DNA of 34,921 nt, from assembly GCA_003563985.1 (NCBI GenBank), contig PWSR01000050.1:1-34921 (forward strand). The letters run 5' to 3'. The stretch is from Clostridia bacterium (GTDB lineage Bacteria > Bacillota > Sulfobacillia > SLMV01). Position 1 is the stretch's first letter. Each line of letters opens with the position of its first letter. The notes under the pieces are model-generated. The model was not told where the DNA came from. It saw only the letters and a list, made by a program, of their open reading frames with translations, and made no database searches. Positions 18,519 through 27,205 of this stretch are shown here, piece after piece. A program made the translations under genes and the position numbers.

Positions 18519-20060
18519 CTACTGAGCGTATTCTATTGCCCTGGTTTGGCGAATGACCGTGACTTTTACCTGTCCCGGGTACTCCACCTGTTCCTCGATA
18601 CTCTTGACGATCTCCCGCGCCAGGGCGTAGGCCTCTAGATCGTCGATCTCATCGGGTTTGACCATGATCCGGATCTCCCGGCCCGCCTGGATGGCGTAAC
18701 TCTCCTCGACCCCCTGGAAGGAGTCGGCGATGCCCTCCAGCTTGGAAAGGCGTTGGATGTAGGCCTCCAGGGTCTCGCGCCGCGCGCCGGGGCGCGCCGC
18801 GGAAAGGGCGTCGGCCGCGGTGATTAGGACAGCCTCGACGCTTTCGGCTTCGTAGTCTCCGTGATGGGAACTCATCCCGGCGACGATCTCGTCCTTTTCG
18901 CCGTAGCGACGGAGGAGATCGCGGCCGATATCGACGTGCGTTCCCTGTATCTCGTGGTCAACCGCTTTTCCGATGTCGTGTAGCAAGCCCGCACGCCGGG
19001 CGACGTTTGTGCTCACACCCAGTTCCGAGGCCATGACACCGGCCAGATGACTCACTTCCATCGAGTGCTGCAAGACGTTCTGGCCGTAACTGGAACGGAA
19101 CTTCAGCCGCCCCAACAATTCCGTAAGGCGGGGATGCAAACCGTGCACCCCGGCGTCGTAAGCCGCCTGCTGGCCGGTCTCGCGAATCTGTTCTTCGATC
19201 TCGCGGCCCACCTTCTCGTACATCTCCTCGATTCTGGCGGGATGTATCCGTCCGTCTGCGACCAATTTCAACAACGTGAGTCGAGCCTTCTCGCGGCGAA
19301 TGGGGTCGAAGCCGGAGATAACCACGGCTTCCGGCGTATCGTCGATGATGAGGTCGACGCCCGCGAGGCTTTCAAAGGCGCGAATATTACGCCCCTCGCG
19401 ACCGATAATTCGACCTTTCATGTCGTCACTGGGCAGCTCCACCACGGATACGGTGCTATCGCTGACCTGATCGGCGGCACTTCGTTGGATCGCGAGGGAG
19501 ATGATCTCCCGGGCCTTCTTCTGGGCGGTTTCCCGGGCCTCGGTCTCGATGTCGCGAGCCAATATCGCTGCCTCGCGCCGAGCCGTCTTCTCGATCTTGG
19601 CCATGACTTCCGCCCTGGCCTCCTCCCGGGTGAGCCCCGCGATGCGCTCCATCTCTCGCACGTGCTCATCCAAGACCCTCTGTGCCTCTGCCTCGATCTC
19701 TTCCACTTTTTCTTGGCGGGCCTTCAGAGCGTTCTCTCGCTCATCAAGCCCCTCGAGACGACGTTGAAGGGATTCCTCTCGGTTGGCTAACCTTCGCTCT
19801 ATCTCCTGGAACTCGGTCCGGCGTTCGCGCACTTCGTCCTCGAACTCGGACCGCATGGCGTGAATTTCCTCTTTCGCCTGCAGCGCAGATTCCTTCTGCT
19901 TGCGCTCGGCCTCCTTGCTCGCATCGTTGAGGATGCGAACCGCTTCGCGCTCGGCGGAGCCGATCCGCGCTTCCGCGACGGACTTGCGCAAGAGAAAACC
20001 GACGATTAAACATATGATTCCTACGGCCGCTGCAACGGCGATCGCTTGCCCTAGGGTCAA
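18519..20060 (-). CDS. rny: Ribonuclease Y
   Basis: N-terminal TM, long coiled coil, KH ([48 protein letters not shown]), HD ([21 protein letters not shown]). TTG start is forced by an in-frame TGA two codons upstream; GGAGG SD. Confidence 0.97.
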   Translation of the reverse strand: MTLGQAIAVAAAVGIICLIVGFLLRKSVAEARIGSAEREAVRILNDASKEAERKQKESALQAKEEIHAMRSEFEDEVRERRTEFQEIERRLANREESLQRRLEGLDERENALKARQEKVEEIEAEAQRVLDEHVREMERIAGLTREEARAEVMAKIEKTARREAAILARDIETEARETAQKKAREIISLAIQRSAADQVSDSTVSVVELPSDDMKGRIIGREGRNIRAFESLAGVDLIIDDTPEAVVISGFDPIRREKARLTLLKLVADGRIHPARIEEMYEKVGREIEEQIRETGQQAAYDAGVHGLHPRLTELLGRLKFRSSYGQNVLQHSMEVSHLAGVMASELGVSTNVARRAGLLHDIGKAVDHEIQGTHVDIGRDLLRRYGEKDEIVAGMSSHHGDYEAESVEAVLITAADALSAARPGARRETLEAYIQRLSKLEGIADSFQGVEESYAIQAGREIRIMVKPDEIDDLEAYALAREIVKSIEEQVEYPGQVKVTVIRQTRAIEYAQ

Positions 20061-20063
20061 AGG

Positions 20064-20210
20064 TCACACACCTCCATCCTTGGGATGATGGCGTACCTGT
20101 TCTTGAATCAGACAAAAAAAGCCGAGTCCATGGGACTCGGCCTGTGAACCTACCACAGCGCGTACGGCTCGCACGTTCCCCCGTGGGGGCGAATCGGTTG
20201 TAATCCCCAT
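20064..20210 (-). CDS. Candidate 48-codon leader ORF traversing the terminator upstream of rny (speculative)
   Basis: AAGGAG-TAA-ATG; MGITTDSPPRGNVRAVRAVVGSQAESHGLGFFCLIQEQVRHHPKDGGV*; stop is 3 nt before the rny TTG and lies between rny SD and start. Short ORFs arise easily at this GC content. Confidence 0.25.
   Translation of the reverse strand: MGITTDSPPRGNVRAVRAVVGSQAESHGLGFFCLIQEQVRHHPKDGGV
20114..20141 (-). terminator. Canonical intrinsic terminator upstream of rny
   Basis: Minus strand GCCGAGTCC-cat-GGACTCGGC-TTTTTTT: 9-bp perfect stem, 3-nt loop, T7 tract. Confidence 0.9.
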
Positions 20211-20315
20211 TTACTCCTTAACGACCGCGGACCGGCTGTCCCGCCGATGTTGCTGGGCATTTTACCGAACATATCTAAAACCGTGCACCGGTAGAATTCA
20301 GAACAGGTGATTCCC
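20114..20315 (-). ncRNA. Candidate ~200-nt structured RNA: independent sRNA or attenuating 5' leader of rny
   Basis: Strong promoter upstream; internal hairpins CTGTG-gtaggtt-CACAG, GTGCG-agccgta-CGCGC, GGAC-agccg-GTCC, ATGTT...AACAT; ends at a canonical terminator. No known RNA family recognised. Confidence 0.45.
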
Positions 20316-20321
20316 ACGCAA

Positions 20322-20351
20322 ATTTTATCGGTCATCGGTACCCGGTGTCAA
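20322..20351 (-). promoter_or_regulatory. Putative sigma70 promoter of the rny leader
   Basis: Minus strand TTGACA (20351-20346) - 18 bp - TAAAAT (20327-20322), in the recX-rny intergenic region. Confidence 0.6.
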
Positions 20352-20384
20352 GAAACGCAGCCGCGATGGCGCGGGCATCGCGGG

Positions 20385-20870
20385 TTATCGTGAATCTTCG
20401 GCATCTCGCATGACCCGGCGAATGACCCCGTCGGGAAACCCCCGGCCCTTCAAGAAACGATAATGCCGGGCCGCCACCTTGGGATCGGCGCGCAACACAT
20501 CGGGGTCCACCCCCCGTCCCCGCAGGGCATTTCGCGCCATGGCATCCTCGAGATCCGACGTCAATTCTTCGTCGACGATCCTGCGGGCCAACTCATCTTC
20601 GACACCCCGGTGCCGGAGGTCCCGGATCACCTTGGCCCGACCCGCGGGCTTTCGGGTCAACACGTGTTCTACGTACCGGCGGACATAGGACTCATCGTCG
20701 ACCAGGCGCAGTTCGATGAGTCGCGCCGCCGCGTCATCGACCGTCTCCCGTGCGTAACCCCGGGAGACGAGGCGATCGCGCAGCGCATTCAGGGGATAGT
20801 CCCGTCGCGTCAGAAGCCGAAAACAGTAGGCCAGCGCCTCCTTGACCGGATCCTGTCGGATATCGGACAC
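20385..20870 (-). CDS. recX: Regulatory protein RecX
   Basis: ALAYCFRLLTRRDYPLNALRDRLVSRGYARETVDDAAARLIELRLVDDESYVRRYVEHVLTRKPAGRAKVIRDLRHRGVEDEL...; immediately downstream of recA. Confidence 0.93.
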   Translation of the reverse strand: MSDIRQDPVKEALAYCFRLLTRRDYPLNALRDRLVSRGYARETVDDAAARLIELRLVDDESYVRRYVEHVLTRKPAGRAKVIRDLRHRGVEDELARRIVDEELTSDLEDAMARNALRGRGVDPDVLRADPKVAARHYRFLKGRGFPDGVIRRVMRDAEDSR

Positions 20871-20873
20871 GGG

Positions 20874-21893
20874 TTAGCTCTCCTCCTCGTGCTCGGGTCG
20901 CAGCCGACGCTCCAATCCGACCTTCTCCAAAATAGCCTTCTCCAGCGTTTCCTTTTCCTCCGGGTTTTCCGATAGCCAGGCCTTCGCCTTTTCCCGTCCC
21001 TGGCCCATCCGTTCCTCGCCCAGGGAGTACCAGGCTCCGGCCCGGGTAACGATCTCGTGTTCCACGCCCAGGTCCAGCAAATCACCTTCCCGGGAGATAC
21101 CGGTACCATACATCAGGTCGAATTCCGCCTGCCGGAAGGGCGGCGCCACCTTGTTCTTCAGTACCCGGGCCCGCACCTTGATACCCAAACTGGTACTTCC
21201 ATCCCGCAGGGATTCGATCCGGCGCACATCGATGCGCACCGAAGAGTAGAACTTCAGGGCGCGACCACCCGGGGTTACCTCCGGACTGCCGAACATCACG
21301 CCGACCTTCTCGCGGATCTGGTTGATGAAGATAACGATCCCGCGGGACTTGGAAATTGCCCCGCTCAGCTTCCGCATGGCCTGGGACATCAACCGAGCCT
21401 GGAGGCCAACGTGGCTATCCCCCATCTCCCCTTCGATCTCGGCCCGCGGCACCAGCGCGGCGACGGAATCGATGATCACGACATCCACGGCGCTGCTGCG
21501 CACCAGGGCCTCTGCGATGTCCAGCGCCTGCTCTCCCGTGTCCGGTTGGGATATGAGAAGGTTGTCCACGTCGACGCCAATCCGGCGCGCGTAGCTGGCA
21601 TCCAGTGCGTGTTCTGCATCGATGAATGCGGCAAAGCCACCGTGCCGCTGCGCCTCGGCAGCCACGTGCAGAGCAACCGTCGTCTTACCCGAAGCTTCCG
21701 GACCGTATATCTCCACGACGCGGCCCCGGGGAAGTCCCCCGACTCCCAGTGCAATGTCCAGGGATAGGCACCCGGTGGGAATCACTTCGACGTCTCGGTA
21801 CGCCTTCGATTCCCCGAGTTTCATGATGGCGCCCTTGCCGAACTGTCGTTCGATTTGCGAAATCGCCATATCCAGAGCTTTTTCCCGCTCCAA
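20874..21893 (-). CDS. recA: Recombinase RecA
   Basis: [23 protein letters not shown]...[35 protein letters not shown]...; TTG 21893 with AGGAGG SD at 8-nt spacing. The GTG at 21902 overlaps the SD. Confidence 0.97.
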   Translation of the reverse strand: MEREKALDMAISQIERQFGKGAIMKLGESKAYRDVEVIPTGCLSLDIALGVGGLPRGRVVEIYGPEASGKTTVALHVAAEAQRHGGFAAFIDAEHALDASYARRIGVDVDNLLISQPDTGEQALDIAEALVRSSAVDVVIIDSVAALVPRAEIEGEMGDSHVGLQARLMSQAMRKLSGAISKSRGIVIFINQIREKVGVMFGSPEVTPGGRALKFYSSVRIDVRRIESLRDGSTSLGIKVRARVLKNKVAPPFRQAEFDLMYGTGISREGDLLDLGVEHEIVTRAGAWYSLGEERMGQGREKAKAWLSENPEEKETLEKAILEKVGLERRLRPEHEEES

Positions 21894-21916
21894 TGGGAAC
21901 ACCTCCTAGGTGGCAT

Positions 21917-21925
21917 AATATACCA
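21917..21925 (-). promoter_or_regulatory. Possible secondary recA promoter (extended -10)
   Basis: Minus strand TTGGTATATTATG fits TGnTATATT (extended -10); no good -35 found. Confidence 0.3.
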
Positions 21926-21940
21926 ATTCTTTCCCGCCGA

Positions 21941-22507
21941 CTACCCGAACCCCAGGGATAGCTTCTCCATAACGGTGTAGGTCGGAGCACCTCGGCTCAA
22001 CTGGCTCCGAATCAGCAGTACCTCCTCCACGGGATCGATCCCCCACAACCTATCCGCGTGGGACGACACGATTTCCGATACGTCCGCCGGTTCTCCGCGG
22101 AACCGTCCCACGGTGACGTGGGGGTGAAAGGATCGATCGTCCTTTCGGAGGCCGTATTTCTGCGTCAATACCTCCACCAGGCCTTCGGCGAGATTTGTCA
22201 GACGATCCGCACCGTCCGATACCCCGCCCCACAAAACCCTCGCCCGTTGGGGCGTCGGGAAGGCTCCGGCTCCCTCTACCCGCATCTGGAAGGGAGATTC
22301 CGCCGCGGTTACTTCGCGGAGATCCCGGGCCATCGGTTTCACGAGGTCGGGATCCGTGTCCCCCAGAAACACCAGGGTTAGATGACGCCGCCCGTGGGCC
22401 ACGGGCCGAAAGGTTCTCCCCCACCCTCGACTCGCCGCTGCGGTGAGTTCATCGAGTCTTGCATCGGTATCCCGCCGGAGATCCGCGGCGATAAATAGAC
22501 GATACAT
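21941..22507 (-). CDS. thpR: RNA 2',3'-cyclic phosphodiesterase ThpR
   Basis: MYRLFIAADL...HLTLVFLGDTD...FHPHVTVGRFR: two HxT motifs of the 2H family. Confidence 0.92.
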   Translation of the reverse strand: MYRLFIAADLRRDTDARLDELTAAASRGWGRTFRPVAHGRRHLTLVFLGDTDPDLVKPMARDLREVTAAESPFQMRVEGAGAFPTPQRARVLWGGVSDGADRLTNLAEGLVEVLTQKYGLRKDDRSFHPHVTVGRFRGEPADVSEIVSSHADRLWGIDPVEEVLLIRSQLSRGAPTYTVMEKLSLGFG

Positions 22508-22524
22508 TGTGTACCTCCACCCCG

Positions 22525-22553
22525 AGTATCATCGAACATGTGTTCGCCGTCAA
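22525..22553 (-). promoter_or_regulatory. Sigma70 promoter of thpR-recA-recX with LexA/SOS box (22533-22546) in the spacer
   Basis: Minus strand TTGACG - 17 bp - GATACT; spacer contains CGAACACATGTTCG (perfect CGAAC-N4-GTTCG palindrome). Confidence 0.85.
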
Positions 22554-23797
22554 GACGATCTCGACAAACGACGCCTCAAGCCCACCAGGGCATATATCGC
22601 GCTCCTCCGGCGAACCCCGGCCCGGTCACCGGTAAAGAAATGCCCCTCGGTCTCGGTTCCCCATGGGCCACTAAAGCCGAAACATACCGTGCCCACGGGT
22701 TTCTCCTCGGTCCCCCCTCCGGGTCCCGCGACACCGGTGACGGAGATCCCGATGTCGGCACCGAGGACGTCCCGTGCCCCCTCGGCCATGGCCCCGGCCA
22801 CGGGTTCGCTTACCGCACCCCATTCGATCATCAGGGATTGGGGTACGCCGAGGAGATCCTCCTTGGCCGCGTTGGAATAGGAGACGATGGCCCCGAGGAA
22901 GTAGTCTGAGGCGCCCGCAGCATCGGTCAACATACCCGACAGGGATCCACCGGTACAGGATTCCGCCAGGGCAATGGTCAGGCCTCGTTCGCGCAAGTCT
23001 CTTCCGACGGAGGCCGATAGTGAATCTCCGTCGTATCCGTAGATGTATTCCCCGATCCGGCGGCCGATCTCCCCCTGGAGAGCTACGAAGGTCTCGTTCG
23101 CCTCCTCGGCATCCGCAGCCCGAGTCGTCAGGCGCACCCGCACGGTGCCGGTCCCGGAATAGAGGGCGATGGTCGGCTGGGTCTGGGCATCGATGAGGTC
23201 CGCCAGCTTGTCCGCAACGGTGGACTCTCCGATGCCGGCGGTGAGTATTTCCCGCGAAAAGAGGCGAGTTTCCGGAATGAGATCTCGGGATCGCAGGAGG
23301 GGTAACAGGGCTTCTTCGAACATCGCTCGCAGTTCTCCCGGCGGCCCGGGTAGGCAGGCCACCGAACCCACATCGTCGGCCAGGTAGAACCCCGGGGCGG
23401 TGCCGCGATGGTTCTCGAGGGCGATGGCGCCCTCGGGCATCTGGGCCTGGCTCTCGTTGTTCGCCGTCATCTCTACGGTTCTGTTGCAAAAGTACGTTCG
23501 AATGCGGTCGAGCAAATCCGGATCCGTAACCAGGGGTCGCCCCCAGGCCGCCGCCGTCGCCTCCCGGGAGATGTCATCCGCCGTGGGACCCAGTCCACCG
23601 GTAACGAGGAGCAAATCGGATCGCTCCCGGCCAACGGAAAGGGTCTCGCATAGCCGCGCGAAATTGTCGCCGACGGTGATGTGGTGATAGACGTCGATAC
23701 CCAGCTCGGCACACCGGCTCGATAGGTAATGGGCATTGGTATTGAGAACTTCGCCCAAGAGGAGTTCTGTTCCCACCGCTATGATTTCTGCTCTCAT
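22550..23797 (-). CDS. cinA: CinA-family competence/damage-inducible protein
   Basis: MRAEIIAVGTELLLGEVLNTNAHYLSSRCAELGIDVYHHITVGDN...TGGLGPTADDIS...LAESCTGGSLSGMLTDAAGASDYFLGAIVSYSNAAKEDLLGV. Confidence 0.96.
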   Translation of the reverse strand: MRAEIIAVGTELLLGEVLNTNAHYLSSRCAELGIDVYHHITVGDNFARLCETLSVGRERSDLLLVTGGLGPTADDISREATAAAWGRPLVTDPDLLDRIRTYFCNRTVEMTANNESQAQMPEGAIALENHRGTAPGFYLADDVGSVACLPGPPGELRAMFEEALLPLLRSRDLIPETRLFSREILTAGIGESTVADKLADLIDAQTQPTIALYSGTGTVRVRLTTRAADAEEANETFVALQGEIGRRIGEYIYGYDGDSLSASVGRDLRERGLTIALAESCTGGSLSGMLTDAAGASDYFLGAIVSYSNAAKEDLLGVPQSLMIEWGAVSEPVAGAMAEGARDVLGADIGISVTGVAGPGGGTEEKPVGTVCFGFSGPWGTETEGHFFTGDRAGVRRRSAIYALVGLRRRLSRSS

Positions 23798-24019
23798 GGA
23801 ATTCCCGGCCTCCATCGGGCGATCCGAAATGCAGCTTGCGATCACCCTCCGTCCCGCGGCCGGGAAATGATCTCTCCTGTCCGCCCAGTTGTGGTGACAT
23901 GCACCGGGCTCGTCCGGGACGGGGTCTCGATCCGGAGGGAAACTGACCATCCCCCGTCGACACCCATCCCTAGCATACCAGAGCTACGCCCGGGGACGTA
24001 CACCCAGACCCAGAGGAAA

Positions 24020-24064
24020 CGGGCCCCGGGATATCCCGGGACCCGCGCATCCCCCTCGGGGGAT
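24020..24064 (-). terminator. Two tandem hairpins downstream of the cyt b5-like gene
   Basis: CGGGCCCCGGGATATCCCGGGACCCG (24020-24045, one mismatch) and ATCCCCCTCGGGGGAT (24049-24064). Confidence 0.5.
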
Positions 24065-24099
24065 CTTACACGCACTTGAGATGAAACCGTCTACGTCTT

Positions 24100-24333
24100 C
24101 TATTCTTCGAGGGTCCCGACTACCGGGAAACGCTCCACCAGGTCCATCCCGTGGGGTGCCGCCTTCATTGCTTCCGTGAGATCCCTACCCACCGGATGGG
24201 TCACCTGGTGTCGCCCGTCCCGCCAATGGGAGCTGGCGCTCACATCGTAAACCTTTCCGTCCACGGCGACGCACGCGGGCCGACCCTCTTTTCCATCGCA
24301 TCGGGCGAGTTCCTCGGGTGTGACCACTTTCAC
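24100..24333 (-). CDS. Cytochrome b5-like heme-binding domain protein
   Basis: VKVVTPEELARCDGKEGRPACVAVDGKVYDVSASSHWRDGRHQVTHPVGRDLTEAMKAAPHGMDLVERFPVVGTL; small prokaryotic cyt b5-like pattern. GTG start with GGAGG upstream. Confidence 0.8.
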   Translation of the reverse strand: MKVVTPEELARCDGKEGRPACVAVDGKVYDVSASSHWRDGRHQVTHPVGRDLTEAMKAAPHGMDLVERFPVVGTLEE

Positions 24334-24353
24334 GGAATCCACCTCCCCGATAG

Positions 24354-24384
24354 GGGGAGGGAAGCCATCGCCGCCTCCCTCCCC
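24354..24384 (-). terminator. Hairpin between the DPS-like and cyt b5-like genes
   Basis: GGGGAGGGA - 13 nt - TCCCTCCCC, 9-bp perfect arms; the G-rich arm abuts the SD of the next gene. Confidence 0.45.
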
Positions 24385-24396
24385 GTATCCACATCG

Positions 24397-24948
24397 CTAG
24401 CGGAGGAACTTGCCGGCGAAGGGAGAGGTGTCGCCAGTGCGCAGATAGTGTCCAGAGGGACCCTCGCCCAGGAACTCGGAGAACCACGCCTCGTGTTCGA
24501 TCTCTTCGTGGAGAATCGCCAGGGACAGGTCATAGGTCCGATGATCCTTGCCGGCGGTTAGATTGCATATGTGGGTGTATCCGCGAACGGCACACCGCTC
24601 GGCTTCTACCAGCACCTGCAGCATTGCCTTCACATCGGTGGGATCCGAGGGTAGATTGGCGGGTGGGCAAGCGGAAATGTCATGGAATTCCTTCATGTCG
24701 TCGGGGAGCTTGCCTCCCAATTCGTAGATCCTCGGGACCAGTGCCTCGAAGTGGTTGCGGTCCTCGATCCGGGCCGCCTCGGCGATGGGTTTGATTCCCT
24801 CGCCCTCGAGGCCGATCAAGTTTACGCGGAGGATGGTGTAGTAATAGAAGGTCGTCAGTTCCGCTGCGGCATTCTTGACCAGCAGTTCGACCAGCTCGTC
24901 CACGTTGATACCCGTCTTCTCAACCATTTCCCTCGCTACTTTGGCCAT
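24397..24948 (-). CDS. DPS-like ferritin-family protein (DPSL/thioferritin type)
   Basis: VDELVELLVKNAAAELTTFYYYTILRVNLIGLEGEGIKPIAEAARIEDRNHFEALVPRIYELGGKLPDDMKEFHDISACPP...VEAERCAVRGYTHICNLTAGKDHRTYDLSLAILHEEIEHEAWFSEFLG; E/ExxH ferroxidase pattern and paired Cys. Confidence 0.8.
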   Translation of the reverse strand: MAKVAREMVEKTGINVDELVELLVKNAAAELTTFYYYTILRVNLIGLEGEGIKPIAEAARIEDRNHFEALVPRIYELGGKLPDDMKEFHDISACPPANLPSDPTDVKAMLQVLVEAERCAVRGYTHICNLTAGKDHRTYDLSLAILHEEIEHEAWFSEFLGEGPSGHYLRTGDTSPFAGKFLR

Positions 24949-25014
24949 GGTAGTTCCCCCCTGATTCGGTTTGGGTCCGGTGGGAGGAGCGTGCATCGAG
25001 AATCCCTCGACTTC

Positions 25015-26367
25015 TCAGACGAGTTTTCGGCGAATCCGTCCCCATAGATCGATGGAGTCGGCCGCCTCGATTTCCACCTCGAGCCGGACACCCGGTTCGA
25101 GTCCTTTGACTCCCTCGTCGACCCCCGGGATGATCACGGCGCCGTCGATTTCGGGCGCCTGCCCCGGGTGACGACCCATCCAGACCTCATCCCTATACTT
25201 ATCCAGCACCACGGAAAGCATTCGTCCGACGAAGCGCTGCTTCGCTTCGAAGGAGGCCCGTTCGATGACCTCGCCCAATTGATTCGCTCGATCCCGCGCC
25301 ACCCCCCCGGGGACCACACCGGGCAGGGAATGGGCCGGCGTTCCCTCCTCGGGGGAGAATGGGAATACGGCCGCATCGTCCAACTGCAACGCTGCGACCC
25401 GATCCAGGAGCAATTCGAAGTCTGCCTCGGTCTCCCCGGGGAACCCCACCAGGAAGGTCGAGCGCAACGAGAATTGGGGGTGATTTCGGCGCAACCGGGT
25501 GAGGAAGTCGCGAACCCTCTCGGGATCCTCGGGGCGGCCCATGGCCGCGAGGATGCGCGGGCTGGCGTGTTGCAGCGGGACGTCGAGATAGGGCGCTATA
25601 TTGTCGTGCCGGAGAATGGTTTCCACCAGGGACTCGTCAATCCCGGCGGGGTGCGCGTACAGTATACGGATCCACGTATCCACAAACGCCTCGGCCAGGG
25701 ATCCGAGCAGCTCATTGAGTCCCATACCGGTGGCCGGATCGCGATAGCGGGTGACATCCTGGGCGACGAGATTGAGTTCCCGGGCACCATCGTCGACCAG
25801 GGCAGCGGCCTCCCGGAGTATCTCCGCCGCCGGCCGCGATCGATAGGGACCGCGAATCAGCGGAATGGCGCAATAGTTGCAACGGCGATCGCAACCCTCC
25901 GCGATCTTGAGGTATCGATAATGCCGGGGCGTCCAACGAAATCGCTTCCCCGGTCCCCCGGCGGCTTCCACATCGTTCGACACCCGCAGCGGGTGTCCCC
26001 CGGCCAGGGCCCCGGCTACCACCCCGGAGATCTGGTGGATATCGTTGACCCCGATGATCCCCGCCAGTTCCGGGATTCCCTCGCGCAATTGCTCCGGATA
26101 TCTCTGGGCCAGGCACCCCGCCGCGATCACCGCGGGAATGCGGCCATCTTCTCCCGGTTCGACGGCGGCGAGAATCGCATCCACTGCCTCCTCGCGCGCA
26201 TCGGAAATGAAGCCACACGTATTCACGATGACCACGTCGGCGCATTCCGTCCCCGAGGCAATCTCGTATCCCGCTTCCCGCAGATGGCCGGCCATCACCT
26301 CGGCGTCCACCAGGTTCTTGGCGCAACCCAGGTGCACGAACGCAATGCGGTCCTTCCCATCCTGCAT
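25015..26367 (-). CDS. rimO: Ribosomal protein S12 methylthiotransferase RimO
   Basis: FVHLGCAKNLVDAEVMAGHLREAGYEI...VIVNTCGFISDAREEAVDAIL...KIAEGCDRRCNYCAIPLIRGPYRSR...DVPLQHASPRILAAMGRP. Confidence 0.96.
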   Translation of the reverse strand: MQDGKDRIAFVHLGCAKNLVDAEVMAGHLREAGYEIASGTECADVVIVNTCGFISDAREEAVDAILAAVEPGEDGRIPAVIAAGCLAQRYPEQLREGIPELAGIIGVNDIHQISGVVAGALAGGHPLRVSNDVEAAGGPGKRFRWTPRHYRYLKIAEGCDRRCNYCAIPLIRGPYRSRPAAEILREAAALVDDGARELNLVAQDVTRYRDPATGMGLNELLGSLAEAFVDTWIRILYAHPAGIDESLVETILRHDNIAPYLDVPLQHASPRILAAMGRPEDPERVRDFLTRLRRNHPQFSLRSTFLVGFPGETEADFELLLDRVAALQLDDAAVFPFSPEEGTPAHSLPGVVPGGVARDRANQLGEVIERASFEAKQRFVGRMLSVVLDKYRDEVWMGRHPGQAPEIDGAVIIPGVDEGVKGLEPGVRLEVEIEAADSIDLWGRIRRKLV

Positions 26368-26480
26368 GACCGAACTCCCTTCGAAGCCCGGGGCGGCGGA
26401 AGCCTCCCGGGACACAGTTCGCCGTACTCTCCCCCGGGAGTGTACCCGATACCGGACCGGGCGAAAAGTAGAGTTGCCAC

Positions 26481-27197
26481 TCAATTGCCCATGCGTCGCA
26501 GGGCAGACCGGTACGCCAGGACGTTCAGAAGGACGACGTAGGCAAGGCCGATCCCGTAATACTGCCAGTAACCCAGGAACATGGCATCGGAGCCACGGAC
26601 CACGGTACTGACCACCTTCGCCGGCCAAAACCCCGGGGCGAACCCGAATAACAGTTCCTTGGCGTCGGCGAAGAACATACCGGCGATGGGAAAGATCAGG
26701 ATGATCCCCGTCCCCTTCATCACGGCGAATCCCTCGATCTTGTTCGTGGCCACGGCGTTGATGAGAAGACCGGACATGGGCGCCGCCAGGGAGGCCAGCA
26801 GCGAAAGCCCCAGGATGTCCCCCGCTCCCAGGATTCCCAGGTTGGAAAACCACAGAACGTACAGACAGCTCACCACGGACATGGTGAACAACAAGATCAA
26901 GCGGAACGAGAGGAATCGATGGACCCCCAGGGGTGTGACGCCGATGGAAATGAGCACGCCGTCGTCGCGGTCATCGAGGATGGAAAACCCGATGACCGCC
27001 CCGAACACGTGGGGCGTCATCAACAGGAGGAAGACCAGGGGGAAATCCCCCTGGGTCCGCAAGTCCAGGGCTCCGATCTCTGCCGCCCAGGGGATGACGT
27101 ATCGTCCGATGATCCCGAATACAATGGGATAGCCAATCATGAAACGCAGCATGGGATCCCGCATCATTTTCCTGGCTTCGCCCAAGAGGAAGGTCAT
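26481..27197 (-). CDS. ABC transporter permease (ABC-2 / fluoroquinolone-exporter-like)
   Basis: MTFLLGEARKMMRDPMLRFMIGYPIVFGIIGRYVIPWAA...; ~6 hydrophobic segments; adjacent to second permease and ATPase. Confidence 0.75.
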   Translation of the reverse strand: MTFLLGEARKMMRDPMLRFMIGYPIVFGIIGRYVIPWAAEIGALDLRTQGDFPLVFLLLMTPHVFGAVIGFSILDDRDDGVLISIGVTPLGVHRFLSFRLILLFTMSVVSCLYVLWFSNLGILGAGDILGLSLLASLAAPMSGLLINAVATNKIEGFAVMKGTGIILIFPIAGMFFADAKELLFGFAPGFWPAKVVSTVVRGSDAMFLGYWQYYGIGLAYVVLLNVLAYRSALRRMGN

Positions 27198-27205
27198 GTA
27201 CACGG

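Noticed and set aside
20150-20335. 61-aa minus-strand ORF in the recX-rny gap
   Set aside because: No SD and it begins within the predicted promoter -10/TSS area; the RNA-level features explain the region better.
23842-24075. 77-aa minus-strand ORF between the cyt b5-like gene and cinA
   Set aside because: Overlaps the tandem hairpins (24020-24064); no domain or convincing SD.
25168-26541. 457-aa plus-strand ORF
   Set aside because: Fully antisense to rimO; biased composition typical of the high-GC antisense frame, no family motifs.
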